64,000 bases of DNA. Source: Cryomorphaceae bacterium. GTDB lineage: Bacteria; Bacteroidota; Bacteroidia; Flavobacteriales_D; Crocinitomicaceae. The DNA lies in assembly GCA_027490665.1 (NCBI GenBank), contig JAIXXP010000034.1, positions 29,047-93,046 of the forward strand, in the 5' to 3' direction. The position numbers and the translations under genes were made by a program. A model generated the notes under the pieces. It had not been told where the DNA came from. It did not search any database and saw only the letters and a program-made list of their open reading frames with translations. This document shows, in pieces, positions 35,038 through 44,900 of this stretch; positions within the stretch are counted from its first letter, which is position 1; every line of letters starts with the position of its first letter.

Positions 35038-35366
35038 TAACGACGAAGACCTTTGATGTGACTAAGCACAAGATTGATATTTTCTTCGGTTTCTAGAAGA
35101 GCTTTCATGGATGGCATGGCGCCTTTTCCGTTTTTAATGATTTGTAATACTTTTTGATCGGCCAATTTAGACTTGCTGAGGTCTTTAGCACCACTAGAAC
35201 CGAGCTTGCCGTCTTCTCCATGACACTGCGCACAATGCATGGTGTACAAACTTGCGCCTTGCTCTGCAGGAGTTTGTTTTGCAAGTTCTTCTTTGTTTGC
35301 TGTTGTGCTTTGACAGGAGAAAGCAACCAGAAACAAGCCAATTAGTACAGTGCTTTTTAGAACCAT
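35037..35366 (-). CDS. cytochrome c lipoprotein
   Basis: A 109-residue protein. The start at 35366 begins a lipoprotein signal (lipobox AFSC, Cys18); the longer frame to 35438 lies inside the upstream gene. A small class I cytochrome c domain follows: the heme-binding motif CAQCH, GEDGKLG, and a GAMPSM segment giving the likely Met axial ligand. It would sit on the periplasmic or outer face as a lipid-anchored electron carrier. It overlaps the upstream His-rich membrane protein by 10 bases, so the two probably act together. Confidence 0.9.
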   Translation of the reverse strand: MVLKSTVLIGLFLVAFSCQSTTANKEELAKQTPAEQGASLYTMHCAQCHGEDGKLGSSGAKDLSKSKLADQKVLQIIKNGKGAMPSMKALLETEENINLVLSHIKGLRR

Positions 35367-35785
35367 CCTGCGCCTAATTCCGTTCTGAACGGCCATGGAA
35401 TAAAAGCCAAAACTAAAATAAGGGCAAGGACATACCAAAGTTTAATCGCCTTGAATTTGGCAGCAGCATCTGCGCCTTTTTTAGATTTGCTGTGCCCTAT
35501 TGTAATAGCCACAATAGCTAAAAGCATTCCTGAAATATGCTCCATGCCAAAGAAACGAGATGCGTCATTTTCCATCCAATTTTCTCCAATTTTTGGGGTC
35601 ATATAATTATAATACAATACCAATCCTATGAGAAGTTGAATGTGAAAGGTAATCATGGTGAATAGGTTCACTAAACGGTGTTTCTTTTCGTAGCTTTTGG
35701 CGGTAAAAGCATTGAAAATAGCCAAAAGCAATAAAAGAAGTGCGATCCAACGCAATCCGGAGTGTGCAGAAATCAGAGCTTGCAT
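35357..35785 (-). CDS. His-rich four-helix membrane protein (cytochrome b-like)
   Basis: A 142-residue protein with four hydrophobic helices (about 10-28, 38-61, 83-99 and 113-132). Histidines lie at helix ends and inside helices: His8 (SAHSGLRW), His48 (TFHIQLL), His83 (MEHISG) and His98 (IGHSK). Such a pattern can hold heme b, and Bacteroidota homologues are often labelled cytochrome B, though I cannot confirm heme binding. Its gene runs into that of the cytochrome c lipoprotein, and 18 bases separate it from lepA upstream. A role in periplasmic electron transfer is inferred from that pairing. Confidence 0.72.
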   Translation of the reverse strand: MQALISAHSGLRWIALLLLLLAIFNAFTAKSYEKKHRLVNLFTMITFHIQLLIGLVLYYNYMTPKIGENWMENDASRFFGMEHISGMLLAIVAITIGHSKSKKGADAAAKFKAIKLWYVLALILVLAFIPWPFRTELGAGWF

Positions 35786-35803
35786 ATTGTTGAGTTTAGG
35801 GGT

Positions 35804-37600
35804 TTAGTCGTTGAGTTTGAGGACAGCCAAAAACGCTTCTTGTGGTACTTCTACGCGACCAACCTGACGCATGCGTTTTTTACCAGCTTTTTGCTTTTCT
35901 AATAATTTGCGTTTACGGCTGATGTCGCCTCCATAACACTTGGCAGTAACGTCTTTGCGAAGTGCCTTAATGGTTTCACGTGCAATGACTTTAGCGCCAA
36001 TAGCAGCCTGAATAGGGATTTCAAATTGCTGACGCGGGATGAGCTCACGCAACTTGATGCAGATTTTTTTACCTAAATCGAAGGCGTTACTGCGATGCAC
36101 CAGGGCAGAGAGTGCATCTACTTGCTCCCCGTTCAATAAAAGGTCCATCTTGACCAAATCGGATTCTTTATAACCAATAGGGTGGTAGTCAAAGGATGCA
36201 TAGCCGCGAGAAACGGATTTGAGGCGATCATAGAAATCGAAGACGATTTCGGCAAGAGGCATTTCAAAGGTAATCTCAACCCGATCTTGGGTAAGGTAAA
36301 CCTGGTTTTGAAGCTCGCCGCGTTTTTCAATACAAAGCGTCATGATGGAACCGACATATTCAGTTTTGGTAATGACTTGTGCTTTGATATAGGGTTCTTC
36401 GATGCGGTCCATGCCAGATGGGTCTGGTAGCTCGGAAGGGTTATTGACAATCATGACTTCGTCTGGGTCTTTTTTCATGTAAGACTTGTACGAAACGTTT
36501 GGAACCGTGGTAATGACGGTCATGTTGAATTCGCGCTCTAAGCGTTCTTGAATGATTTCCATGTGGAGCATGCCAAGGAAACCACAACGGAAACCAAAGC
36601 CAAGCGCAGCTGAAGATTCGGGTTCAAAAACTAAGGAGGAGTCGTTGAGTTGAAGTTTTTCCATGGAATAACGGAGTTCTTCGTAGTCTTCGGTGTCAAC
36701 CGGATAAATGCCCGCAAAGACCATTGGTTTGACGTCTTCAAAACCTTTGATGGCCGTTTCACAAGGGTTGTCAGAGCCGGTGATGGTGTCTCCAACTTTG
36801 ACTTCGTTAGCTGCTTTGATCCCTGAAATGATGTAACCGACATCGCCTGCTCGCACTTCAGATTTGGGTGAAAGATCCATTTTGAGGATCCCGATTTCGT
36901 CTGCGTTGTAATCGCGGCCTGTGTTTAAAAAGCGAACTTTTTGTCCTTTCTTTAAGACGCCATTTTTTACGCGATAATAAGCAATAATGCCGCGAAAAGG
37001 ATTGAAAACAGAATCGAAGATCATAGCTTGTAGTGGTGCAGACTCATCGCCTTTTGGCGCCGGTATGCGGTTTACTACAGCTTCTAGAATTTTGTCTACG
37101 CCCAAGCCCGTTTTACCTGAGGCCTGAATGATGTCTTCGAGGTCACAGCCAATGAGTTCCATAATTTGGTCCGAAACTTCTTCAGGCATGGCGCCTGGTA
37201 AGTCCATCTTGTTGAGGATAGGTATAATTTCGAGGTCGTGCTCGAGGGCCAAGTAAAGATTAGAAATGGTTTGTGCTTCAATTCCTTGAGAAGCATCGAC
37301 TATTAGCAAGGCTCCTTCACAAGCGGCAATAGAACGCGATACTTCATATGAAAAGTCGACATGCCCTGGGGTGTCGATGAGGTTGAGGATGTAGTCCTGA
37401 CCTTCGTGCTTATAGCTCATTTGGATGGCGTGCGACTTGATCGTGATGCCACGCTCGCGCTCGAGGTCCATGTCGTCGAGGGCCTGAGCTTGCATCTCGC
37501 GATCCGAGATCGTGCCTGTGGTTTGGAGCAAGCGATCTGCTAGCGTGCTTTTGCCGTGGTCAATGTGGGCAATAATACAAAAATTGCGGATGTGCTTCAT
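35804..37600 (-). CDS. lepA: elongation factor 4 (LepA), ribosomal back-translocase
   Basis: LepA is a translational GTPase that acts on ribosomes during elongation or initiation. The 598-residue product (start 37600, [19 protein letters not shown]) has G1 [10 protein letters not shown]2 [10 protein letters not shown]3 DTPGHVDF, G4 NKMD, then domain II, the [14 protein letters not shown] segment, and the LepA C-terminal domain ([19 protein letters not shown]). The longer frame to 37636 adds twelve non-family residues. It lies in the comF-to-hflX minus-strand unit. Confidence 0.97.
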   Translation of the reverse strand: MKHIRNFCIIAHIDHGKSTLADRLLQTTGTISDREMQAQALDDMDLERERGITIKSHAIQMSYKHEGQDYILNLIDTPGHVDFSYEVSRSIAACEGALLIVDASQGIEAQTISNLYLALEHDLEIIPILNKMDLPGAMPEEVSDQIMELIGCDLEDIIQASGKTGLGVDKILEAVVNRIPAPKGDESAPLQAMIFDSVFNPFRGIIAYYRVKNGVLKKGQKVRFLNTGRDYNADEIGILKMDLSPKSEVRAGDVGYIISGIKAANEVKVGDTITGSDNPCETAIKGFEDVKPMVFAGIYPVDTEDYEELRYSMEKLQLNDSSLVFEPESSAALGFGFRCGFLGMLHMEIIQERLEREFNMTVITTVPNVSYKSYMKKDPDEVMIVNNPSELPDPSGMDRIEEPYIKAQVITKTEYVGSIMTLCIEKRGELQNQVYLTQDRVEITFEMPLAEIVFDFYDRLKSVSRGYASFDYHPIGYKESDLVKMDLLLNGEQVDALSALVHRSNAFDLGKKICIKLRELIPRQQFEIPIQAAIGAKVIARETIKALRKDVTAKCYGGDISRKRKLLEKQKAGKKRMRQVGRVEVPQEAFLAVLKLND

Positions 37601-37644
37601 AGGTTGCAAAAATACAGAATCTATGCCACATAACAAGCTGTTAA

Positions 37645-38694
37645 TTATAGGTGCTTATCCGTAAATCTACTGATATTTATTTCAGGATTCAGAGGTTTGT
37701 CTGTGGTGATGTGCTCCGCTAATTCTCGGGCCAAAGTAGGAGCCATCATATAGCCTTTTGTTCCCAGTCCGTTGAAAATATAAACGCCGGGGTACTTTGG
37801 ATGCATTCCCATTAAAGGTCTGCGATCCAAGACAGTAGGCCTAACTCCTGCTACTTGATCTATGACCTTAGGATAATAAGTACCAAGTGCTTCGAGCGTC
37901 TCCAATAAAAACGTTTTTCCTTCCTCTGTTGTAGTTAAGGTGGGGTTGTTAAATTCGTATGTAGCACCTATTCTAAAGCGTTTTTGACCATAAGGCAAAA
38001 CAAAGCATTTTCTATTTAAGGACTCATCTTCAGGTAAAAGTTCACTTTCAATCAATAAAGTCTGACCTTTTGTCTGTTGCAAAGGCAGATAAGCAAACGT
38101 TTCCTCTTCTTTTTGCAAATAGCCCAAACAAAAAATTACAAAATCATAGCTTTCACCTTGGTATTTGCATTCGGAGGGATTCCATGCTTGGCTATCAAAT
38201 TGCGCTTCCACCAAAATATCATTAGCTTTAAAATAGGCTGCCTGCTGCTGCACCCAACCTGCGGCGTCTATCCAAAACGCGTTTTTAACCCTCCCGCTTC
38301 CAAACGTATTGTTTGCATTTTGGTTTTGCTCGTCTGATGGAATAATTTTTTCCAGATAGGCTTCATAAGCCGTTTCATTTGAGCGCTCTTCCCAAAGTAA
38401 GCGCTCTTGTTCAGAAGAAAAAAAACGCCTGATCACAATTGGATGATAGAATTTGGTGTTCAGTTTTTTTTCTATTTCTAGATAAAACTGTTGTGCCTCC
38501 GGAAGAAACTCATCTAGGCGCCAGGATTTATTCATGCGGCGAAAAACCATAGGGTTTGCCATGCCGGCAGCAATTGCACTTGAATGGTTGACACCTTGAT
38601 CCAATATTTTCAAGGATATACCCTTAGCAAGCAACCGATGCGCTAGGCACGTTCCCGCTAAACCCGCCCCAATTATAAGTGCTTTTTGTGTCAT
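37645..38694 (-). CDS. FAD-dependent oxidoreductase, DAO family
   Basis: A 349-residue flavoprotein. The N-terminal dinucleotide-binding motif is [15 protein letters not shown], followed by an acid at the end of the second strand. The later C-terminal FAD contact ([21 protein letters not shown]) and the [10 protein letters not shown] segment are typical of D-amino-acid oxidase/glycine-oxidase-like enzymes and of the oxidase half of MnmC. No methyltransferase half is present, and no thiamine genes are close, so the substrate is unknown. Four bases downstream of the comF-like gene and 44 bases before lepA. Confidence 0.85.
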   Translation of the reverse strand: MTQKALIIGAGLAGTCLAHRLLAKGISLKILDQGVNHSSAIAAGMANPMVFRRMNKSWRLDEFLPEAQQFYLEIEKKLNTKFYHPIVIRRFFSSEQERLLWEERSNETAYEAYLEKIIPSDEQNQNANNTFGSGRVKNAFWIDAAGWVQQQAAYFKANDILVEAQFDSQAWNPSECKYQGESYDFVIFCLGYLQKEEETFAYLPLQQTKGQTLLIESELLPEDESLNRKCFVLPYGQKRFRIGATYEFNNPTLTTTEEGKTFLLETLEALGTYYPKVIDQVAGVRPTVLDRRPLMGMHPKYPGVYIFNGLGTKGYMMAPTLARELAEHITTDKPLNPEINISRFTDKHL

Positions 38695-38697
38695 CTG

Positions 38698-39420
38698 TTA
38701 TTTCGTGAAAGCGAAACTAAGCAAACTAATTTGAACTTTTGGGTCGGTGGCCTTGATTGCCCGAGCTAAAGACTCCAAGGTGGCGCCTGTTGTAATGACG
38801 TCGTCAACAATTAGAATATGGCCATAATTCGTGTTTTTGAAAGCTGCAACAAACATGTCTTGCACGTTATCCCAGCGACCAAAACGGTCATTTGTGGTCT
38901 GACTGTTCGTGTGTTTGCGTTTGCGCATCAAGCTTTTCATGAGCGGAACACCCCACTCCTTAGAAAGGCCACGCGCCAGTAATTCGCTCTGATTGTAACC
39001 TCTGGCAAATTTCTTTTTTGGGTGAATTGGAACCGGAAGTAAAGCATCAACTTTACGAATCGGATGCTGCAGAAGTTGTTGTGCCATGTGTTCCCCTAAA
39101 AAAATTCCTAAAGGTGCTTTAAAGTCGTATTTCAAGGCGCGGATTAAAGACTGACTTACTTTGCCTTTTCCGTATACATAGAGCGCACAAGTATGCTTGA
39201 TTTCTACCCGATTCCAAAAAAGTTTGTCTAAAATGGTGGCTTCCTTTTGCAGTTCAAAATAGGTGCGCTCAAGACCATGCCAGCAAACCCAACACAAATA
39301 GCGTTCTTGGGTTACCAATTCCTTATTGCAATGCAAACAAACGTTTGTAAACACCAAATGACCCAGCCCATCTGTGTAATTTTTAAGAACTAATCCTAAC
39401 TTCTGAATGTATGTGGCCAT
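38698..39420 (-). CDS. comF: ComF family phosphoribosyltransferase-like protein
   Basis: A 240-residue protein of the ComF family, linked to DNA uptake in naturally competent bacteria. Near residues 28-42 are zinc-finger-like cysteines (CLHCNKE, later CWVCW). The C-terminal half has a phosphoribosyltransferase fold: LLPVPIHPKKKFARGYNQ, then the PRPP loop ILIVDDVITTGATLES. The competence role is not shown in this phylum. First gene of the comF-to-hflX unit; no clear promoter box is seen upstream. Confidence 0.9.
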   Translation of the reverse strand: MATYIQKLGLVLKNYTDGLGHLVFTNVCLHCNKELVTQERYLCWVCWHGLERTYFELQKEATILDKLFWNRVEIKHTCALYVYGKGKVSQSLIRALKYDFKAPLGIFLGEHMAQQLLQHPIRKVDALLPVPIHPKKKFARGYNQSELLARGLSKEWGVPLMKSLMRKRKHTNSQTTNDRFGRWDNVQDMFVAAFKNTNYGHILIVDDVITTGATLESLARAIKATDPKVQISLLSFAFTK

Positions 39421-39757
39421 CAGCTTTTTAATTTAACATTTGGTTGTTTAAAAGTGTCGAGATTTTCTCGCACAATTTTAACGTTCATTTGTTAATTTTA
39501 TTGAGGTTTCCTTTCATACGAAATTTATCGGTTCGCCACTACAATTTTCTTCGGAAAAATTATCAAAACACCACGAAAAAGCTTGTGAATATCTTTCTTG
39601 GGCTTGTTGAAATCCGCTGAAGGGTTTGTCCATGAAAGGTTTGCGCTTTTTAGTGTTGAAAACCGCGATTAAATGTTAATTTCTTTAATTGATTCGAGCC
39701 CGAATTTTAACAAATTTTGTAACCCTGATTTATTTAGAAATCTGCAAACCTGAAGCT
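39421..39757. other. 337-base divergent intergenic region between comF and nrdB
   Basis: The only gap above 300 bases. It must hold promoters for both directions, but no exact TAnnTTTG box was found on either strand. A small hairpin is present (arms CGAGA 39458-39462 and TCTCG 39466-39470, loop TTT, extended by GTG/CAC around a bulge). Near nrdB there is an imperfect palindrome, TTAACAAATTTTGTAA, about 39707-39722, a possible operator. No open frame or RNA gene recognised. Confidence 0.4.
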
Positions 39758-40738
39758 ATGACAAAAACACTACACGAACCGATCCTTGAAGAAAATAAAA
39801 GCCGTTTCGTACTGTTCCCGATTCAACACGACGACATCTGGAGCTTCTACAAAAAAGCAGAGGCCAGCTTCTGGACGGCAGAAGAAATCGATCTTTCACC
39901 AGACCTCATCGACTGGGAAAACAAACTCACCGACGACGAACGTCACTTTATCAAACATGTTTTAGCTTTTTTTGCTGCATCCGACGGTATTGTGAACGAA
40001 AACTTAGCAGAGCACTTCCTCAATGAAGTACAATACACTGAAGGTAAATTTTTCTACGGTTTTCAGGTCACCATGGAAAACATCCATTCTGAAACCTACT
40101 CGCTCCTCATCGATACCTACATCAAGGACACCCAAGACAAAAACCACCTTTTCAACGCCATTGACACTGTCGACTGCGTTCGTAAAAAAGCTGATTGGGC
40201 TTTGCGCTGGATTGACAAAGGCTCTTATGCTGAACGCCTCGTTGCTTTTGCTGCAGTTGAAGGTATCTTCTTCTCAGGTTCGTTTTGTTCTATTTTTTGG
40301 CTCAAAAAGCGTGGCTTAATGCCAGGTCTTTCTTTCTCGAACGAGCTCATCTCAAGAGACGAAGGCTTGCATTGCGATTTCGCCTGCTTGCTTTATACAA
40401 AGCACTTGGTCAATAAACTACCTAAAGAGCAAGTTCAAGAAATCATTACCCATGCAGTCGAAATCGAAAAAGAATTTGTAACTGATGCACTACCGGTTAA
40501 ACTTATCGGCATGAACAGCGACCTCATGGGTCAGTACATTGAGTTTGTTGCAGACCGCCTACTTGTTGAACTCGGCAACGAACGTGTTTACAACGCTACC
40601 AACCCGTTTGACTTCATGGACATGATTTCCATTCAAGGAAAAACCAATTTCTTTGAAAAGCGCGTAGGTGAATACCAAAAAGCAGGCGTTTTGGCCGGCA
40701 AAGAAAATCAAGCATTCAGCCTTGATGAAGATTTTTAA
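39758..40738 (+). CDS. nrdB: ribonucleotide reductase class Ia, beta subunit
   Basis: NrdB carries the diiron-tyrosyl radical cofactor used by NrdA to make deoxyribonucleotides. In the 326-residue product the metal ligands can be read by alignment of motifs: Asp76 ([10 protein letters not shown]), Glu107 and His110 (MENIHSET), with radical Tyr114 (SETYSLL); then the later AVEGIFFSG and [10 protein letters not shown] motifs supply the other Glu and His. The sequence resembles the eukaryotic R2 type. ATG 39758 was chosen because family members start close to this point; the frame extension to 39689 has no resemblance. Cotranscribed with nrdA, 29 bases downstream. Confidence 0.96.
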   Translation: MTKTLHEPILEENKSRFVLFPIQHDDIWSFYKKAEASFWTAEEIDLSPDLIDWENKLTDDERHFIKHVLAFFAASDGIVNENLAEHFLNEVQYTEGKFFYGFQVTMENIHSETYSLLIDTYIKDTQDKNHLFNAIDTVDCVRKKADWALRWIDKGSYAERLVAFAAVEGIFFSGSFCSIFWLKKRGLMPGLSFSNELISRDEGLHCDFACLLYTKHLVNKLPKEQVQEIITHAVEIEKEFVTDALPVKLIGMNSDLMGQYIEFVADRLLVELGNERVYNATNPFDFMDMISIQGKTNFFEKRVGEYQKAGVLAGKENQAFSLDEDF

Positions 40739-40758
40739 ACCTAACTAATTATAAATAT

Positions 40759-40764
40759 AAGGAG
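40759..40764 (+). promoter_or_regulatory. Shine-Dalgarno site of nrdA
   Basis: AAGGAG three bases before the nrdA ATG. Such sites are rare in this phylum, and few other genes in the window show one. Confidence 0.5.
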
Positions 40765-40767
40765 CAT

Positions 40768-43131
40768 ATGTACGTTGTTAAAAGAGACGGAAGAAAAGAA
40801 TCCGTCAAATTCGATAAAATTACGGCGCGCATCGTCAAGATGTGCTACGGTCTAGATCCACTTGTTTCACCAGAAGCAGTTGCCATGAAAGTCATTGAAG
40901 GACTTTTTGACGGTGTGAGCACAACTGAACTAGATAACCTCGCTGCAGAAGTTGCCGCAGCCAAAACAATTGATCACCCAGACTACGCGCTTCTTGCATC
41001 CCGCATTGCCGTTTCGAATCTCCACAAAGAGACCAAGAAAACATTTTCTGAGGTCATGCACGATATGTACCACTATGTTGATAACAAAACAAACGAGTCT
41101 GCTTCGCTCCTTGCAGACGACGTTTATCAAATCATCATGGACAACAAAGAAGTACTAGACTCCAGCATTATCTACGACCGCGACTTCCGCTACGACTACT
41201 TTGGCTTCAAAACCTTGACGCGCTCTTATCTTATGCGCTTATATGGCAAAATCGTTGAGCGTCCACAACAAATGTTAATGCGTGTCGCAATTGGCATTCA
41301 CAAAGACGACATCCAGTCTGCCATAAAAACTTATAATTTGATGTCAGAAGGTTGGTTTACACATGCTACACCAACACTATTCAATTCTGGTACACCAAAA
41401 CCACAAATGTCATCTTGTTTCTTGCTCACCATGAAAGAAGATAGCATCAGTGGTATCTACGACACACTCAAGTCTTGTGCCCAAATTTCTCAATCAGCCG
41501 GTGGTATAGGTTTATCTATCCACGACATCCGCGCAACCGGCTCCTATATCAAAGGCACGAACGGCGCATCCAACGGAATTGTCCCGATGCTTCGCGTATT
41601 TAATGACACCGCCCGCTACGTTGACCAAGGTGGAGGAAAGCGCAAAGGATCTTTTGCCATTTACATTGAACCTTGGCATGCCGACGTCTTTGATTTCCTA
41701 GACCTCAAGAAAAATCACGGTAAAGAAGAACAACGTGCACGCGACCTCTTCTATGCACTCTGGATACCAGATCTATTCATGAAGCGCGTTAAAGAAAATG
41801 GCGAATGGACCCTAATGTGTCCACACGAATGTCCTGGGCTTTCCGATACACACTCTGCTGAATTCGAAGCACTATACACTAAATACGAGCAAGAAGGAAG
41901 AGGACGCAAAACCATCAAAGCACAAGACCTTTGGTTTAAAATCCTCGAATCTCAAATTGAAACAGGCACACCTTATATGCTTTATAAAGATGCTGCCAAT
42001 TCAAAATCAAACCAACAAAACCTCGGAACCATCAAGTCTTCCAACTTATGTACCGAAATTATCGAATATACCGCACCAGACGAAGTCGCAGTATGTAACC
42101 TTGCCTCACTTGCGCTCCCTAAATTCGTAACTGAAGAAGGAACTTTTGATCACGACAAACTTTTCGAAGTAACATATCAAGCAACGCTCAACCTCAACCG
42201 CATTATCGACAACAACTTCTACCCTGTAGAAGAAGCGCGCAACTCCAATATGCGTCACCGACCAATAGGTTTAGGTGTTCAAGGTTTGGCAGATGCATTC
42301 ATTATGCTTGGTTTCCCTTTTGAATCAGAAGAAGCCCGCGCACTCAACCGCGAAGTATTTGAAACCATTTACTTTGCATCCATGACCGCATCTAAAGACC
42401 TCGCTAAGATAGACGGCCCATATCAAACAATCAAAGGGTCACCTGTATCCAAAGGAGTTTTCCAATTTGACATGTGGGGAGTAACACCTACGAACCGCTG
42501 GGAATGGGATCTACTCAAAGACGAAGTCAAAAAACACGGAGTACGCAACTCCTTATTACTCGCGCCAATGCCTACAGCATCAACTGCTCAAATCCTTGGT
42601 AACAACGAATGTTTTGAACCATACACATCCAACATTTACACTCGTCGCGTATTGTCTGGTGAATTCATTATCGTCAACAAACACTTACTCAAAGACCTCG
42701 TTCGCGAAGGTCTTTGGAACAAAGACATGCGCCAAAAAATAATGGCTGCTAATGGTTCTATTCAAAACATCCAAGATATTCCACAGCGCTTAAAAGACCT
42801 TTACAAAACAGCTTGGGAAATCTCACAAAAGGCCATTATCGAACAAGCTGCTGACCGCGGTGCCTATATCTGTCAAAGTCAATCACTCAACATCTTCATG
42901 GAAAACGCCAACTTTGGCAAACTCACTTCCATGCACTTCTACGGCTGGGAAAAAGGACTCAAAACAGGCATGTACTACCTCCGCACTAAAGCAGCTACTG
43001 ACGCCATCAAATTTACTGTTGACAAAACAGTTACTGAGGAGCCAAAAGCCGCTCAAATCGTTGAAGACCAACAAGCAGCAATCGCTTGTTCACTAGACGA
43101 TCCAGACGGTTGTGAAATGTGTTCCGGATAG
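40768..43131 (+). CDS. nrdA: ribonucleotide reductase class Ia, alpha subunit
   Basis: NrdA reduces ribonucleoside diphosphates. The 787-residue protein starts with an ATP cone ([17 protein letters not shown], about 1-90) for allosteric activity control. The catalytic barrel has one cysteine of the active-site pair in [12 protein letters not shown], the [13 protein letters not shown] specificity region, SSNLCTEI and VCNLASLAL with the thiyl-radical and neighbouring residues, and [19 protein letters not shown]. The C-terminal tail ends CEMCSG, the swinging redox pair re-reduced by thioredoxin or glutaredoxin. Length and order are normal. Ends in the terminator at 43207-43235. Confidence 0.97.
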   Translation: MYVVKRDGRKESVKFDKITARIVKMCYGLDPLVSPEAVAMKVIEGLFDGVSTTELDNLAAEVAAAKTIDHPDYALLASRIAVSNLHKETKKTFSEVMHDMYHYVDNKTNESASLLADDVYQIIMDNKEVLDSSIIYDRDFRYDYFGFKTLTRSYLMRLYGKIVERPQQMLMRVAIGIHKDDIQSAIKTYNLMSEGWFTHATPTLFNSGTPKPQMSSCFLLTMKEDSISGIYDTLKSCAQISQSAGGIGLSIHDIRATGSYIKGTNGASNGIVPMLRVFNDTARYVDQGGGKRKGSFAIYIEPWHADVFDFLDLKKNHGKEEQRARDLFYALWIPDLFMKRVKENGEWTLMCPHECPGLSDTHSAEFEALYTKYEQEGRGRKTIKAQDLWFKILESQIETGTPYMLYKDAANSKSNQQNLGTIKSSNLCTEIIEYTAPDEVAVCNLASLALPKFVTEEGTFDHDKLFEVTYQATLNLNRIIDNNFYPVEEARNSNMRHRPIGLGVQGLADAFIMLGFPFESEEARALNREVFETIYFASMTASKDLAKIDGPYQTIKGSPVSKGVFQFDMWGVTPTNRWEWDLLKDEVKKHGVRNSLLLAPMPTASTAQILGNNECFEPYTSNIYTRRVLSGEFIIVNKHLLKDLVREGLWNKDMRQKIMAANGSIQNIQDIPQRLKDLYKTAWEISQKAIIEQAADRGAYICQSQSLNIFMENANFGKLTSMHFYGWEKGLKTGMYYLRTKAATDAIKFTVDKTVTEEPKAAQIVEDQQAAIACSLDDPDGCEMCSG

Positions 43132-43206
43132 AAGCGGTGTTAGCCGGTTATATGTGGAACGTAAATTCATGAACGAAGTGAACTAAATGTGTTCCTTATA
43201 AATAAT

Positions 43207-43235
43207 AAAAAGGCCTGCAATTGCAGGCCTTTTTA
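43207..43235 (+). terminator. intrinsic terminator after nrdA
   Basis: Perfect palindrome of nine base pairs: GGCCTGCAA (43212-43220) and TTGCAGGCC (43221-43229). It is flanked by A-runs and T-runs, so it can work in both directions. With essentially no unpaired loop bases, the middle of the stem must open to form the loop. Confidence 0.88.
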
Positions 43236-43246
43236 ATTATACCCCT

Positions 43247-43254
43247 TACCTTTG
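43247..43254 (+). promoter_or_regulatory. -7 promoter box of purH
   Basis: TACCTTTG, an exact TAnnTTTG, 16 bases before the purH ATG. The nearest upstream TTG (43221-43223) lies inside the nrdA terminator at a 23-base spacing. Confidence 0.52.
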
Positions 43255-43270
43255 CACTTTCCTTTTTATT

Positions 43271-44800
43271 ATGACAGTTCAAAAACCTATTCAACGCGCC
43301 CTCATTTCAGTATTTTACAAAGATGGCCTTGCCCCAATTGTAGAAAAACTACATGCCCAACAGGTGGAAATTTTATCAACTGGCGGCACCCTTGCTTTTA
43401 TTCAAGAAATGGGCATTCCAGTTACAGCCGTCGAAGACGTAACCAAATTTCCTGAAATTTTAGGTGGCAGAGTTAAAACTTTGCATCCTGCCATTTTTGG
43501 AGGCATTCTCCATCGCAGAGATTTCGCTCCAGATCAAGCCCATATGGCCGAGCATCAATTAGGTTCTATAGACCTAGTCATTGTCGATCTATATCCTTTT
43601 GAACAAACAGTAGCATCAGGTGCCAACCATCAAGACATCATTGAAAAAATTGACATCGGAGGTATTTCTTTAATTAGAGCTGCTGCCAAAAACTACAATG
43701 ATGTGGTGATCATTCCAAGCGTTAAGCAATACGCACAACTCCTCGAGCTCCTCAGTACACAAGGTGCACAAACCACTTTAGAACAACGCCAGGCCTTTGC
43801 CGCTGAAGCATTCCATGTGTCTTCCCATTACGACACCATGATTCATCAGTATTTTACGAATGGACAAAGTATCAATCTTAAAATCAGTGAAGAAAAACAA
43901 AGCCCACTTCGCTATGGTGAAAACCCACACCAAAAGGGTATTTTCTACGGAGATATTGATGCATTATTCACCAAATTACACGGCAAAGAACTTTCTTATA
44001 ACAATTTACTCGATGTCGATGCAGCTGTTCGCCTCATACAAGAGTACAAACAAGATGGCCCGACTTTCGCAATTCTTAAACACAATAATGCTTGTGGTTT
44101 GGCTACGCGCCCAACGCTCAAAGCCGCTTATGAAGCCGCTCTTGCAGCCGATCCAGTAAGTGCATTTGGAGGAATACTCATCGCCAATACAGAAATGGAT
44201 CTGCATACCGCAACTTTGGTCAACGAACTATTTTGCGAGGTGCTTATTGCGCCTGCATATTCAGCAGAAGCCCTCGAGCTCTTGCAATCGAAAAAGAACC
44301 GCATTATTTTAATTCAAAAGGAAGTCGAGTTGCCAAAAATGCTCGTCAGAAGCGCCTTAAATGGCTACCTAGTTCAAGACGCAGATTTAGCCTCTGAAAC
44401 AGCTCAACAACTCGAGGTTAAAACAAAATTAGCGCCAAATGCAGCTGAAATTGATGATTTACTTTTTGCAAACAAATTAGTCAAACACACCAAATCTAAC
44501 ACCATTATTTTGGCAAAAGGCGGGCAACTCCTCGCTAGTGGCACCGGCCAAACATCTCGTGTTGATGCCCTCAAACAAGCTATTCACAAAGCCAAAAGCT
44601 TTGGATTTGACCTCAATGGTGCTGTAATGTCCAGCGATGCATTTTTCCCTTTTCCTGACTGTGTTGAAATCGCACATCTTGAAGGAATCAACGCCGTAAT
44701 TCAGCCAGGTGGTTCTGTTAAAGACGATCTTTCCATTACATACTGCGATGAAAACCAAATGAAAATGGTCTTTACAGGAGTGCGCCATTTCAAACATTAA
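43271..44800 (+). CDS. purH: bifunctional AICAR transformylase / IMP cyclohydrolase
   Basis: PurH performs the last two steps of purine synthesis to IMP. The N-terminal cyclohydrolase domain (about 1-190) has STGGTLAFIQEMGIP, GGRVKTLHPAIFGGIL and the IDIGGISLIRAAAKN motif. The C-terminal transformylase domain has GENPHQKG, HGKELSYNN, the catalytic LKHNNACGLA (Lys and His), SAFGGILIAN, and ends DAFFPFPD...IQPGGSVKDD. 509 residues is normal. Preceded by its own promoter box and followed 100 bases later by mreB, a neighbour order common in this phylum. Confidence 0.97.
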   Translation: MTVQKPIQRALISVFYKDGLAPIVEKLHAQQVEILSTGGTLAFIQEMGIPVTAVEDVTKFPEILGGRVKTLHPAIFGGILHRRDFAPDQAHMAEHQLGSIDLVIVDLYPFEQTVASGANHQDIIEKIDIGGISLIRAAAKNYNDVVIIPSVKQYAQLLELLSTQGAQTTLEQRQAFAAEAFHVSSHYDTMIHQYFTNGQSINLKISEEKQSPLRYGENPHQKGIFYGDIDALFTKLHGKELSYNNLLDVDAAVRLIQEYKQDGPTFAILKHNNACGLATRPTLKAAYEAALAADPVSAFGGILIANTEMDLHTATLVNELFCEVLIAPAYSAEALELLQSKKNRIILIQKEVELPKMLVRSALNGYLVQDADLASETAQQLEVKTKLAPNAAEIDDLLFANKLVKHTKSNTIILAKGGQLLASGTGQTSRVDALKQAIHKAKSFGFDLNGAVMSSDAFFPFPDCVEIAHLEGINAVIQPGGSVKDDLSITYCDENQMKMVFTGVRHFKH

Positions 44801-44900
44801 ACCCGTTTGCAACTATTTTCCACAAATATTGACTACAAACGTAACCTTTGAACGTCTTCTACGAATAAGAAGAAATTACAAAAACCAATAAGCGCTTAAA

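Noticed and set aside
39421..39757. NrdR-type repressor boxes in front of nrdB
   Set aside because: No pair of ACAC...GTGT-type repeats found; only a weak palindrome near 39707-39722 remains.
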